The notes: a model not told the origin generated them from the sequence alone. 64,000 bases of DNA from Streptomyces sp. ISL-1 (GCF_018614585.1 NZ_JAGGOI010000019.1:90804-154803), one strand, 5' to 3'. Positions 15,982 to 25,819 are shown, counted from the first letter of the stretch. Numbers and translations are program-made.

Positions 15982-16557
15982 CTAGCACGGGATGACGTGC
16001 CAGACCGGAGCCCAGTTGTAGTAGCTGCTGTAGGAGTAGGCGCCGGGGGTCGTGTAGATGGTGTTGTAGTTGCGGTCCAGGAACCTGGCCCTGGTGCCCG
16101 GGGTCTGGTTGTTGATCCAGGAGCCGGGGTAGTTCCAGTTCGACAGGTCGTACGTCTGGCACCGCCACAGGTTGAACTGCGTACCGGTGTAGTTGGTGCC
16201 GGTGTACATGCAGAAGTTCTCGTACGGGCACGCTCTGGCGGTCTTCGCGCCGGTCAGGTCGCGCGCCTGGCGTTCTCCGGGCAGGGCGACCACGATTTCA
16301 CCCTTGCCCGGCAGCACGATCTTGTTCGCGGCGACCTGCGTCCCGCCCTGCGTGGCGAGGTAGCCGTCGACTGATGTCTGCAGTTGCTTCGCCTCGGCAC
16401 CGGTCAGTCCCGCTTGCTTCGCCTGGGCGGCGAATCGCCCCTGGCCGCCCCCGGCGGCGGAGGTTGCGGCGGTGGCCGGGCCGGTGAGGACGATCGCCGT
16501 TGCTGCGATGAGCGCCAGGACCGCGAACACCGAAGCGGTCAGCTTGCGTAATGCCAT
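15982..16557 (-). CDS. Secreted peptidase-inhibitor-like protein (family I36)
   Basis: 191 residues. A Sec signal covers about 1-31 (KLTASVFAVLALIAATAIVL, cleavage near ATA-A). Residues about 35-105 are a helical propeptide-like part. The C-terminal domain (about 108-191) has the I36 pattern: CPYENFCMYTGTNYTG, FNLWRCQTYDL, NWNYPGSWINN and a closing Cys, consistent with a beta/gamma-crystallin-like fold with disulfides. The best known member is the Streptomyces metalloproteinase inhibitor SMPI. The start has GGGGGAAAG ahead of it. Likely extracellular; whether this member inhibits a protease is not shown. Confidence 0.82.
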   Translation of the reverse strand: MALRKLTASVFAVLALIAATAIVLTGPATAATSAAGGGQGRFAAQAKQAGLTGAEAKQLQTSVDGYLATQGGTQVAANKIVLPGKGEIVVALPGERQARDLTGAKTARACPYENFCMYTGTNYTGTQFNLWRCQTYDLSNWNYPGSWINNQTPGTRARFLDRNYNTIYTTPGAYSYSSYYNWAPVWHVIPC

Positions 16558-16689
16558 GCGACTTTCCCCCAGCGGATTCTCGAGCTATGCCCGCGCTCTT
16601 GCGGCGGGCATACCTACGAGTTTTCAGGTCGACGGGAGGGTCCGGCTACCGCTTCCTCCTCAAATGTCTAGAAGACGCCATGGGCGGTA

Positions 16690-17073
16690 TTGGTGGCCCA
16701 ACGGGTCGGCATGCCCTCTTCGTTGACGGACTCCGGCCGCTGGGAGGGGAATGTGGGGGAATTTCTGCGGGCTCCGGGCGGGTTGCGGGGGACGATCGCG
16801 GAGTTCGGTCGGCTGCACGCGGTGGGCACTGACGTGGTCACCTGGGACGTGGACCAATTCGGCCTCGGCTTCCAGGCGATGGGGGTGCAGTACCCGTTTG
16901 TCGGCGCGGACGCATTCGGCCACAGCGGCGCGGCGGGGGCGCAGGCGTTCGCCGATCCGCGCAGTGGGGTCGCGTACGGCTACGTCCGCCGCCGGTTCGC
17001 CTTCCCGGGCGGCGCGGCGCCGGAGAACGAGCGGCTGGCGGCGGCGGTGGTGCGGGCTGCGGTGGAGGTGTAA
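16690..17073 (+). pseudogene. C-terminal remnant of a serine beta-lactamase-family hydrolase
   Basis: The last 60 residues read GLGFQAMGVQYPFVGADAFG, then HSGAAGAQAFADPRSGVAYG and YVRRRF, which is the closing strand region of class C beta-lactamase/esterase proteins (the HSG-G triad replaces KTG). The N-terminal three quarters, with the SxxK and YxN motifs, is absent. In front of residue 20 the frame has no family match, so a deletion removed the gene's 5' part. Not functional. Confidence 0.75.
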
Positions 17074-17126
17074 CGGGGAGGCGGCAACCGGAAGCCCGGT
17101 AGGTGTCGTTCGGGGCCGTACGCGCG

Positions 17127-17361
17127 GGTCGGAGTGCGGCCCCGCCTGCTTCCGGGGGTCGGGGGTGCGGTCGTGCCTGCTGCCGCAGGCGGATTGGGGT
17201 CCGGCCTGCGGCGGGCAGGGTGCCTCCCGCCGTCGCGGACAGAGTGGGATCTCGCCCCTGCGCCGCGGACCGAGTGCGGTCCCGCCCCCCGCCGCGCGTG
17301 CAGAGTGCCGTCCCGCCCGCTTCCGCAGGTCAGGGCGTGGTCCCGCCCTTTTCCGGGCGCG
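17127..17361. repeat. Degenerate tandem array of about 30-bp GC-rich units
   Basis: Seven to eight units with the rough form GAGTGCGGTCCCGCC, then CGCTTCCGCAGG follow each other, the clearest at 17241, 17271, 17302 and 17332. Unit length is 29-32 bp. The array fills the 317-bp gap between the beta-lactamase remnant and DUF2277 and stops just before that gene's start region. Confidence 0.7.
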
Positions 17362-17390
17362 ATGTCAGACCCGCGAGGCACACTGAATAC

Positions 17391-17675
17391 ATGTGCCGCA
17401 GCATCAAGACTCTCCGCCCGCCCGTCCTCCCCGAAGAGGCCACCGAGGACGACATTCATGCCGCCGCCCTGCAGTACGTACGCAAGGTGTCCGGCTTCCG
17501 CGCCCCCGCCGCGCACAATCGCGAGGTCTTCGAACAGGCCGTCGACGAGATAGCCGAGGCGACCCGCAAGCTGCTCGACGGGCTCGAAGTGCGCGGGTCC
17601 GGTGGTGCCGGTGGGTCCGGCGGGGCCGCTAAGAGGCCGGTTCGGGAGCCGGCGTCTGTCTCGGGCGCCGCATGA
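17391..17675 (+). CDS. DUF2277-containing protein
   Basis: 94 residues from ATG 17391. The family opening MCRSIKTLRPP, followed by ATEDDIHAAALQYVRKVSGF and AVDEIAEATRKLLDGLE, is close to the consensus. Residues after about 75 are a Gly/Ser/Ala linker and tail, longer than usual. DUF2277 proteins are small helical cytosolic proteins of unknown role with an N-terminal CR(N/S)I motif. Its last 47 bases overlap the 3' end of the oppositely oriented DedA gene. Confidence 0.88.
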   Translation: MCRSIKTLRPPVLPEEATEDDIHAAALQYVRKVSGFRAPAAHNREVFEQAVDEIAEATRKLLDGLEVRGSGGAGGSGGAAKRPVREPASVSGAA

Positions 17676-18291
17676 CGTAGGCCGCCAGCGCGCCCGCGGC
17701 GAACAGCGCGAGGACCGAGATGGCCGCGCCGATCCAGCTCGCGCCCAGCCATGCGCCGCCGAAGTAGCCGAGGCCCACGCTGTAGCCCGCCCAGGCCACG
17801 CCCGCCAGGGCCGACCAGGGCAGGAACTCCATCACCTTGCGGTGTGCCGCGCCCGCGCCCAGGGAGACGACCGAGCGGCCGGCCGGGGCGAAGCGTGCGA
17901 TGACGACGAGCGCGCCGCCGCCGCGGCTGAGTGCCGTGCCGAGACGTTCCTGCGCCTTGGTCAGCTTGCGCGAGCGGGCAATCGCCCGGTCCAGGCGGTC
18001 ACCGCCGCGCCAGGCCAGGCGGTACGCGACGAGGTCGCCGAGCACGGACGCGGTTGCCGCGCAAAGGACCAGGACGAGGAGCGAGGGCACTTCGTGCGGG
18101 ACCCGGCCGGCCGCGGCTTCGACGGACGCGGTGGCCGTGGCGGTGGTCGAGCCCGCTGCGGCCGCTGTCGCCGCCGTGATCACCAGGACACCGCTGGGCA
18201 GCACCGGCAGGAAGACGTCGAGAAGTACGGAAAGGGCCACCACCGCGTAGATCCATGGGCTGCCGGTCAGCGACCCCACACTCTCGAGCAC
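17629..18291 (-). CDS. DedA/VTT-family membrane protein
   Basis: 220 residues from GTG 18289-18291 with GGGGAG seven bases upstream; the frame is open further but has no family match there. The DedA features are the FLPVLPSGVL entry helix, the re-entrant GDLVAYRLAWRGGDR segment (about 95-110), and FAPAGRSVVSLGAGAA (about 140), which holds the conserved Arg. Four to five membrane helices. DedA proteins are needed for membrane homeostasis and some flip polyprenyl or phospholipids. It carries an Ala/Thr-rich loop between helices 2 and 3. Convergent overlap with DUF2277 could give antisense regulation. Confidence 0.88.
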   Translation of the reverse strand: MLESVGSLTGSPWIYAVVALSVLLDVFLPVLPSGVLVITAATAAAAGSTTATATASVEAAAGRVPHEVPSLLVLVLCAATASVLGDLVAYRLAWRGGDRLDRAIARSRKLTKAQERLGTALSRGGGALVVIARFAPAGRSVVSLGAGAAHRKVMEFLPWSALAGVAWAGYSVGLGYFGGAWLGASWIGAAISVLALFAAGALAAYVMRRPRQTPAPEPAS

Positions 18292-18511
18292 CCGAAACTC
18301 CCCGATTTCGTTAAATACGCCGCGACGTCGCAGGGGAGCGGCAGGGGCGGCAGTACAGCTGTACAGCGTACGCCTGGAGTACACCTCGAGATCGCCGGGG
18401 GTGGCAGATGTTGTACGCCTCACTTCCGCCCGGCGGAGTTGGGACACGGGGTGCGCGAAGCGCCCGGTCCCTGGTCGTACGGGGCCGGGCGCTCTCCATG
18501 CTGAGGGGCCG

Positions 18512-18997
18512 TCAGGCACCGACGGTCGTGGCCTGCTCCTCGCGCTCCTCGTCCGCCGGCCTGCTCTCGCCGCGCGGAGCGAACACCCGGTCCAAAGCGA
18601 GCGCGCCCGGTCCGGTGAAGACCAGCAGCAGGAAGGCCCAGCAGTAGAGCGCGGACCCCTCGCCGTCGTTCTGCAGCGGGAAGAGCGCCTCGGGCTGGTG
18701 GACCGTGAAGTAGGCGTACGCCATCGAGCCCGACGCGATGAACGCGGCGGTACGGGTGCCCAGGCCCAGGAACACCAGGGTGCCGCCGACCAGCTCGATC
18801 ACCGCGGCGTACCAGCCGGGCCAGGTGCCGGCCGGGATGGTGCCGCCGCCCCCTGTGCCGCCGAGTACACCGAACAGCGAGGCGGCGCCGTGGCAGGCGA
18901 AGAGCAGGCCGACGACGATGCGGAACAGGCTGAGGGCGTACGGCTGGGCCTTGTTCAGGCGGCCGGACAGCGAGGGCGTGGAGGAGGGGGCGGGCAT
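18512..18997 (-). CDS. DoxX-family membrane protein
   Basis: 161 residues; AAGGAG before ATG 18995-18997. Four membrane helices with the family motifs LSLFRIVVGLLFACHGAASL, WYAAVIELVGGTLVFLGL and GPGALALDR. The tail is Glu/Arg-rich. DoxX proteins are small quinone- or redox-linked membrane proteins; in mycobacteria one member works with superoxide dismutase and a thiol transferase. An iron-box-like site lies 45-63 bp upstream, so iron-dependent repression by a DmdR/IdeR protein is plausible. Confidence 0.9.
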   Translation of the reverse strand: MPAPSSTPSLSGRLNKAQPYALSLFRIVVGLLFACHGAASLFGVLGGTGGGGTIPAGTWPGWYAAVIELVGGTLVFLGLGTRTAAFIASGSMAYAYFTVHQPEALFPLQNDGEGSALYCWAFLLLVFTGPGALALDRVFAPRGESRPADEEREEQATTVGA

Positions 18998-19041
18998 GGG
19001 GAACTCCTTCGGTCTGGGGACGTGAACCGACGAGGGAGGCC

Positions 19042-19060
19042 CTAGGTTAGGCAGTCCTAA
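19042..19060. promoter_or_regulatory. Iron-box-like site (DmdR/IdeR type) upstream of doxX
   Basis: CTAGGTTAGGCAGTCCTAA matches 15 of 19 positions of the actinobacterial iron box TTAGGTTAGGCTCACCTAA, including the whole left half. It overlaps the stop codon of the FAD-binding gene (19057-19059) and lies upstream of doxX on the minus strand. Confidence 0.55.
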
Positions 19061-21402
19061 TCAATACTTGCAAGTTCAACAGTTGGTTGCCGGTCGATTT
19101 CTGCCACTGGTTCCGCCTCTGTGTTCCTGTGCGACGTTCCCAGCATGCGCAGGGCGGCGCGCGCCACGGCGTCCGCGTCCGAGAGCGCCACCGAGTCGAC
19201 GCCCGGCCTTGCCCCGGCCGCGGTCACCCAGTGCACGCCCTCGGTGGGCACCCCGATGGCGAAGCGCCGGAAGTTCGGGCGGCCCTGACGGTTGATCAGG
19301 CGGTACGGGCGCTGTGTTACGTCCAGCCCCCCGGTCTCGTAACCGTCGATCGTGTGCGGCCGGCACTGGCCCGCCTTCAACAGCCGCCCCAGCAACTCGT
19401 CGCGGGTCCGCCTCAGGTCCGGATCCGGCAGCCGCGCCTCGATCAGCGTCGTCGCCGTGACGAAGGATCCGGGAACGTCCGGCGACTCCGCGGTGAAGGC
19501 TCCCTCCAGGATCTCGCGAGACATCCCGATGGTGGTGCGCGGGCCGATCACGTCCAGTACGCCCGCCTCGATGAGGGCCGTCATCTCCTCGATGCGACGG
19601 CGCGGCGGGCCGATGGAGAGGAATGCGTTCAGCGGGGTGTACCAGCGGTCCAGGTGGTCGCGGCGCGAGGTGCCGGAGAGGCCGGAGTGGTCCACGATCA
19701 GGCGCAACTCGTTGCGGAGATCGCGCAGTACGTCCAGGGCGGCCTTCAGCGGGCCCGCGACATTGCCGAGCGCGGCCGCGGCGGCGTCCTGGCGCAGATG
19801 GGCGAGGAGCCAGTCGCGGTGCTCGGCGGGGGAGGCGAAGCGCTCGTCGGCGTACGGACGCGAAATCCGGTCCCAGGACCAGCGGTCCGAGTGCGCGATG
19901 CCGAACTCGTCGAGTACGGCGGTCTCTTGGGGACTGCCGTGGGGGGAGTCGAGGTAGCGGGTCCGGAAGCCTCGCGGGACGGGGCCGTCCGGGCCGGGTT
20001 CGCGTGCCGCGAGAAGCGCCTCGTAGTGGACCGTCTCCACTTCCTTGGCCACGAGCGGCCATATCTCGGTGAGGAAGTCGGGCGGGTCGCCCTCGTCCGC
20101 GCGCTTGCGGAAGACGGCGATCACGTCGGGCGTGAGCATCAGCGGCTCGTGCCGCCCGCACGCGCCCTTCGCGTTGTCGCCGCGCGCCTGGTACGGGACG
20201 CCGCGCCGCGATCCCGCGTAGAGCCGCGGTTCGCGGCCGGAGGGGAGGTAGGTGAGCGCGCCGTCGTCACCGCGTACGTACGCGCCGCCGCGGCCGGTCG
20301 TCAACAGTGCCATGTGGTCGAAGAAGTTGAGGCCGAGGCCGCGCAGCAGGACCGATTCTCCGGGGGCGATGGGGGAGAGGTCTAGGTCCGCGGGGTTGGC
20401 GGGCCGGAAGTAGCGCAGGCGGGGGTGGCGGGCGGCGTACTCGGCGAGGTGCGCCTGGGTCTGCCGGGAGACGACGGGCAGATGCCCCTGCGCGAGGATC
20501 ACGGCGGAGAGCCCGGTGATGGTGGTGCCGTCATCGAGGGTGAGGGTCTGGAGCGGCGCGGTGGCCGCGCCCGGTCCGGTGGCGGCGGGTGCGGGCCCGC
20601 CGGGTGCGGCGACTTCGGGTCCGGGCCCGCCGGGTGCGGACGCGTCGAGTCCGGGCGCACCGGGTGCGGCGGCTTTGAGCCCGCCGACCGCATCGAGCGG
20701 GGAGGCCTCGGGTGCGGCGGCGGCGTCGCCGGCGGCGCGGGGTCGGGGCACGCGTGCGCCCGACTGCGCCCCAGAGGCCGTGACCTGCGCGTGCGGCCGG
20801 GGCCCCGGGAAAGCCTGCGCGGTGCGTGTCTCCGCCTCAGATCCCGTCGCCCACGCCTCCGGCCGGGCCCACGCGGACGCGGCTGCCACCCGCGCCCCGT
20901 TCCCCGCAGGCCTCTCCCGGTCGTCCTCGAGCCGTACCGCCCGTGCCCTGTGTACCTCCACCGTCACCGACTTCGGGGCCGACGCCACCGCCCTGCTGAA
21001 CGCCCATTCCAGGTAGCGCCCGTAGCAAGCCCGCGTCGGGTAGTCGTCCGGGCCGACCGTCTCCCCCGCGATCCCCGTCGCCCACTCGTAAAGGCTCGGG
21101 CCCGATCGGATCGGGCCCTCGCAGGCAACGCTGTCGTCCGTGAACAACGTGACCTGTGAGGCCACTGTGTTCATCAGCAGTTCCGCGGACTGGTCCGTGC
21201 GCCACACGCGGCCCGGTCCCGGGGGCGCCGGGTCGACGAGGTGAATCGTCAGCGGCGTGTCCGGGGTCAGTTCGGGGGCCGACGCGCAGAGTCGTTCGAG
21301 CACGGACGTCCCGCGCGGGCCCGCGCCGACGACCGCGATGGCGCGGACGGGGGCACCGGTGTGCGGAACTGCGGACCATGCGTCGCGTCGTACGTCGGAC
21401 AA
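19057..21402 (-). CDS. FAD-NAD(P)-binding protein with a low-complexity insert
   Basis: 781 residues from TTG 21400-21402 (GGGAG eight bases before). The N-terminal Rossmann motif AIAVVGAGPRGTSVLERL (about 21-38) and GRVWRTDQSAELLMNTV fit the FAD-NAD(P)-binding family (PF13454) related to lysine/ornithine N-monooxygenases. After residue about 160 comes a roughly 120-residue insert of Ala/Gly/Pro repeats (APGGPGPEV, APGAPGLDA), encoded by GC-rich near repeats at 20560-20900. The conserved fold then resumes with TITGLSAVILAQGHLPV and LLRGLGLNFFDHMALL. Its partner and substrate are unknown. Confidence 0.8.
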   Translation of the reverse strand: MSDVRRDAWSAVPHTGAPVRAIAVVGAGPRGTSVLERLCASAPELTPDTPLTIHLVDPAPPGPGRVWRTDQSAELLMNTVASQVTLFTDDSVACEGPIRSGPSLYEWATGIAGETVGPDDYPTRACYGRYLEWAFSRAVASAPKSVTVEVHRARAVRLEDDRERPAGNGARVAAASAWARPEAWATGSEAETRTAQAFPGPRPHAQVTASGAQSGARVPRPRAAGDAAAAPEASPLDAVGGLKAAAPGAPGLDASAPGGPGPEVAAPGGPAPAATGPGAATAPLQTLTLDDGTTITGLSAVILAQGHLPVVSRQTQAHLAEYAARHPRLRYFRPANPADLDLSPIAPGESVLLRGLGLNFFDHMALLTTGRGGAYVRGDDGALTYLPSGREPRLYAGSRRGVPYQARGDNAKGACGRHEPLMLTPDVIAVFRKRADEGDPPDFLTEIWPLVAKEVETVHYEALLAAREPGPDGPVPRGFRTRYLDSPHGSPQETAVLDEFGIAHSDRWSWDRISRPYADERFASPAEHRDWLLAHLRQDAAAAALGNVAGPLKAALDVLRDLRNELRLIVDHSGLSGTSRRDHLDRWYTPLNAFLSIGPPRRRIEEMTALIEAGVLDVIGPRTTIGMSREILEGAFTAESPDVPGSFVTATTLIEARLPDPDLRRTRDELLGRLLKAGQCRPHTIDGYETGGLDVTQRPYRLINRQGRPNFRRFAIGVPTEGVHWVTAAGARPGVDSVALSDADAVARAALRMLGTSHRNTEAEPVAEIDRQPTVELASID

Positions 21403-21498
21403 AACGGTGACTCCCGGGGCATGTGGGGCTGCATGGAAGCTGAGCGTCCGGCCATCATGCCGGGGGTGCGCCGGGAGTCGAACCCCTGGGGGCGAGGA

Positions 21499-23187
<1,689 letters not shown>

Positions 23188-23195
23188 GATTGCCC

Positions 23196-23232
23196 TCCTC
23201 TGTCGCACCGTACGGTACGGAACGACAGAGGA
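23196..23232 (-). promoter_or_regulatory. Hairpin that can bury the phoD-like ribosome site
   Basis: TCCTCTGTCG and CGACAGAGGA are exact 10-bp arms. In the minus-strand RNA the 3' arm contains the GAGGA of the ribosome site for the ATG at 23187, and the loop holds a second palindrome (CCGTACGG). It also lies 48 bp beyond the stop of the upstream HNH gene, so a terminator role is the alternative. Confidence 0.6.
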
Positions 23233-23279
23233 CGGCGAACAGGTTCCGGCCGGATCGTGGCCGGAGTGTAAGCGGCTGG

Positions 23280-23933
23280 TCAGCAGCCGTTCAGCACCGA
23301 CTGCAGCGTGCTCTTCTCGGCCGAGTCCACGGACAGGTTCCAGTGGTGCTTCACGTGCACCCACATCCGGGCGTACGTGCAGCGGTAGGCGGTCCGCGGC
23401 GGCATCCACTCCGCCGGGTCGAGGTCGCTCTTGGCCTGGTTGACGTTGTCGGTGACGGCGATCAGCTGCGGGCGGGTGAGGTCGTTGGCGAATGCCTGCC
23501 GCTGGCTCGTGGTCCAGCTGTTCGCGCCGGAGCGCCAGGCCTCGGCGAGCGCCACGACGTGGTCGATGTCCAGGTCGCTGGCGACGGTCCAGGTGGCGCC
23601 GTCGTACTCGGAGTACCAAGTGCCGCTGACCGCAGCACAGCTGGAGTCCTGCTGGACGTTCTGGCCGTCGCGCTTGAGGACGACCTCACGGGTGTTGCAC
23701 GTGCCCGACTGGGTGCTCCAGTGGGGGAACAGGTCGCGGCTGTAGCCGGTGGAGGAACCTTCCGCCTTCACCGTCAGCTGGCCGAGGTAGGTGCGGGCGG
23801 TCGCGGCGCTGATCGGGGTGGGCGGGGCGGCCTGGGCGGCGGGGGCGGTGGCGAGCAGACCGGTGGCGGCGAGGGCGGAGGTTGCGGCGAGTACGGCTAT
23901 ACGGCGGAAGCGACGCGCGTAGACACCAGACAT
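23280..23933 (-). CDS. Secreted HNH-type nuclease (DUF1524/GmrSD-like)
   Basis: 217 residues, AAAGGAG ahead of ATG 23931-23933. Signal peptide about 1-35 (cleavage near AQA-A). The catalytic core has DLDIDHVVALAEAW (the D-x-DH of the HNH fold, about 120-132), then LIAVTDNVNQAKSDLDPAEW (Asn and Lys/Asp residues) and a late RMWVHVKHHWNL. Paired cysteines (CNTREV, SSCAAV, YRCTYA, NGC) suggest disulfides outside the cell. This is the common Streptomyces secreted nuclease layout. It should cleave DNA or RNA extracellularly. Confidence 0.88.
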   Translation of the reverse strand: MSGVYARRFRRIAVLAATSALAATGLLATAPAAQAAPPTPISAATARTYLGQLTVKAEGSSTGYSRDLFPHWSTQSGTCNTREVVLKRDGQNVQQDSSCAAVSGTWYSEYDGATWTVASDLDIDHVVALAEAWRSGANSWTTSQRQAFANDLTRPQLIAVTDNVNQAKSDLDPAEWMPPRTAYRCTYARMWVHVKHHWNLSVDSAEKSTLQSVLNGC

Positions 23934-24158
23934 GCGAACTCCTTTGATGTGGGGGGTACTTGGCCGTGCGAGCGTGGCAATGGTGACGGCACCAGGTTTC
24001 CTGGAAGTGGGCACCAGGTAACAGGGTGGCGACATGGGCACGTCACATCAAGGGCAGGCGTCCGGATCTCCCCGACGGCCCTGGACATCCCCGGAAATCC
24101 CTGGACACAAGGGTTTTGACGCCCCGCCACATGGCGGGCCGCGGCGTAGGGTTGCCGG

Positions 24159-24899
24159 GTGCTGCTGCAGGTCAATGTCACGTTCGGAGTCGTGCTGGCC
24201 GTGCTGCTGGCCGTCGCGGCGACGGTGGCGGCCGTCGCTCAGCTGGGACGGGCGCGCGAGATCGTCGTCGCCGGGGTGCGGGCCGCGGTCCAACTCGGGG
24301 CCGTCTCCCTGGTGATCGGCTGGGTGATCCGCTCCGTACCGCTGCTGCTGGCGTTTTTGCTGCTCATGTACGCGGTCGCGGTGCGCACGGCCGGTCGGCG
24401 CTTGACCGCGAACAAGACCTGGCTGTGGGCCTGGCTGCCGATCGCCGCGGGCGTCGCGCCCGTCGTCCTGGCCCTGCTGCTCACGGGCATGGTCCCGCTG
24501 AAGGGCATCGCGCTGATCCCGGTCACCGGCATCCTCATCGGGGGCGCGCTCACCGCGACCGTGCTCGGCGGGCGGCGGGCCCTGGACGAGCTGAGGCTGC
24601 GGCACGGAGAGGTGGAGGCGGGGATGGCGCTCGGGCTGCTCGACCGGGACGCCCGCATGGAGGTGGCGCGCGAGGCCGCATCCGACGCGCTGCTGCCGGG
24701 GCTCGATCAGACCAGGACCGTGGGTCTGGTCACGCTGCCGGGCGCGTTCGTCGGCATGCTGCTCGGCGGGGCGTCACCGCTGCTGGCGGGCGCGGTGCAG
24801 CTGTTTGTGCTGATCGCGTTGATGGCGGTGCAGGTGGTGGCGGTGTCGCTGGTACTGGAGCTGGTGGCGCGGGGGCGGCTCTACCGCGACCCGGTCTGA
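24159..24899 (+). CDS. UPF0014/FetB-like ABC transporter permease
   Basis: 246 residues from GTG 24159. Six to seven membrane helices with family motifs: VRAAVQLGAVSLVIGWVI near 40-57, LIPVTGILIGGALTA near 120 and LPGAFVGMLLGGASPL near 190. In E. coli FetB works with the ATPase FetA in iron homeostasis. No ATPase gene is adjacent here, so either it uses a distant partner or functions differently. The next gene is a TMEM165-type Mn transporter with its own riboswitch. Confidence 0.88.
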   Translation: MLLQVNVTFGVVLAVLLAVAATVAAVAQLGRAREIVVAGVRAAVQLGAVSLVIGWVIRSVPLLLAFLLLMYAVAVRTAGRRLTANKTWLWAWLPIAAGVAPVVLALLLTGMVPLKGIALIPVTGILIGGALTATVLGGRRALDELRLRHGEVEAGMALGLLDRDARMEVAREAASDALLPGLDQTRTVGLVTLPGAFVGMLLGGASPLLAGAVQLFVLIALMAVQVVAVSLVLELVARGRLYRDPV

Positions 24900-24929
24900 C
24901 CGTTCGCGTGACGTACCCTGAACGGAGCA

Positions 24930-25052
24930 GAAGGGGAGTAGCTCTTCGCCGGAACGTCGACATACTGCTGGGCCTCGCGCCCGGCCGGCGCCCGGAGGCG
25001 GACCTTTTTCGAGAACTCGGTGAGGCCTGCCAGCGAGACCTTCGGCCGCAGT
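24930..25052 (+). promoter_or_regulatory. yybP-ykoY (Mn2+-sensing) riboswitch
   Basis: The leader of the TMEM165 gene contains AAGGGGAGTAGC (from 24931), the conserved 5' strand and loop of yybP-ykoY RNAs. About 90 nt later it has GGTGAGGC, then CAGCGAGACCTTCGGC (25019-25048), the second conserved loop in its actinobacterial form. These RNAs bind Mn2+ between two loops and normally switch on manganese exporters. The distance to the start codon (about 100 nt) leaves room for an expression platform; CCTGACACGCTCAGG near 25095 could form part of it. Confidence 0.78.
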
Positions 25053-25151
25053 GTCCATGTACGCATTCATGGTGCTGCCGTGCCGAAGCGACCCCTGACA
25101 CGCTCAGGACTCTCGGCAGGGCCGCGCCCGACCGATTGAGGAATCCCAACC

Positions 25152-25736
25152 GTGATCAGCTTCACCGTCATGGCGGTCACCTTCGGCGTCGTCTTCCTCG
25201 CCGAACTCCCGGACAAGACCGCCCTCGCCGGCCTGATGCTCGGCACCCGCTACCGCGCCTCGTACGTCTTCGCGGGCGTCGCCGCCGCCTTCGTCGTCCA
25301 TGTCACGCTCGCCGTCGCGGCGGGCAGCGTGCTGACCCTGCTGCCGCACCGGCTGGTGCAGGCTGTGGTCGGCCTGCTCTTCCTCGCGGGCGCGCTGATG
25401 CTGCTGATGAAGAAGAGCGACGGAGACGAGGAGAAGGTCAAGGAACCGGCCGACCAGTCGTTCTGGAAGGTCTCCGGGGCGGGCTTCACGCTGATCCTGG
25501 TCGCGGAGTTCGGCGATCTGACCCAGATCATGACGGCGAACCTCGCGGCGCGCTACGACGATCCGCTCTCGGTGGGGATCGGCGCGGTGCTGGCGCTGTG
25601 GGCGGTGGCGGCCATCGGGATCCTGGGCGGGCGGACGCTGATGAAGTACGTGCCGCTGCGGTTGATCACGAGGGTGGCGGCGATGGTGATGCTGGCGCTG
25701 GCGGGGTTCAGCCTTTTCGAGGCGCTGGCGGGGTAG
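25152..25736 (+). CDS. TMEM165/GDT1-family (UPF0016) Mn2+ transporter
   Basis: 194 residues with six membrane helices in two repeats, each with the family signature: FLAELPDKTALAGLML (about 15-30) and LVAEFGDLTQIMTANLA (about 115-131). In the second, Leu replaces the usual Lys/Arg. Members export Mn2+ or exchange Ca2+/Mn2+ for protons at the membrane. The preceding riboswitch supports a role in Mn2+ export. The start is GTG/ATG at 25152 just after AATCCCAACC; no strong ribosome site is visible, consistent with control by the RNA leader. Confidence 0.92.
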   Translation: MISFTVMAVTFGVVFLAELPDKTALAGLMLGTRYRASYVFAGVAAAFVVHVTLAVAAGSVLTLLPHRLVQAVVGLLFLAGALMLLMKKSDGDEEKVKEPADQSFWKVSGAGFTLILVAEFGDLTQIMTANLAARYDDPLSVGIGAVLALWAVAAIGILGGRTLMKYVPLRLITRVAAMVMLALAGFSLFEALAG

Positions 25737-25819
25737 GGCGGCGGGACGGGGAAATTCAGTCCGTCCGGCGATCGAAGGCACGCCCGAAGGGCGTCCGGGG
25801 TCCGGGGCTCGCGCCCCGG
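25737..25819. repeat. REP-like GC-rich intergenic element
   Basis: Contains GTCCGGCGATCGAAGGCACG and a GGGGCTCGCGCCCC hairpin. The same parts (CCGGCGATTGAGG, GGGGC-hairpin) recur at 41163-41260 and 43569-43854. It fills the gap between convergent genes and may act as terminator. Confidence 0.65.

Noticed and set aside
18353..18364. GTACAGCTGTAC palindrome upstream of DedA as an operator
   Set aside because: Only 12 bp, no second copy and no regulator nearby; kept as a chance palindrome.
21440..21498. tRNA-like 3' end (GGTTCGACTCCCGGCGCAC) on the minus strand after the PhoD-like gene
   Set aside because: The T stem has a mismatch and there is no anticodon arm or 5' half upstream, where the phosphatase gene lies. 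It could be a fourth scar but is too weak to call.
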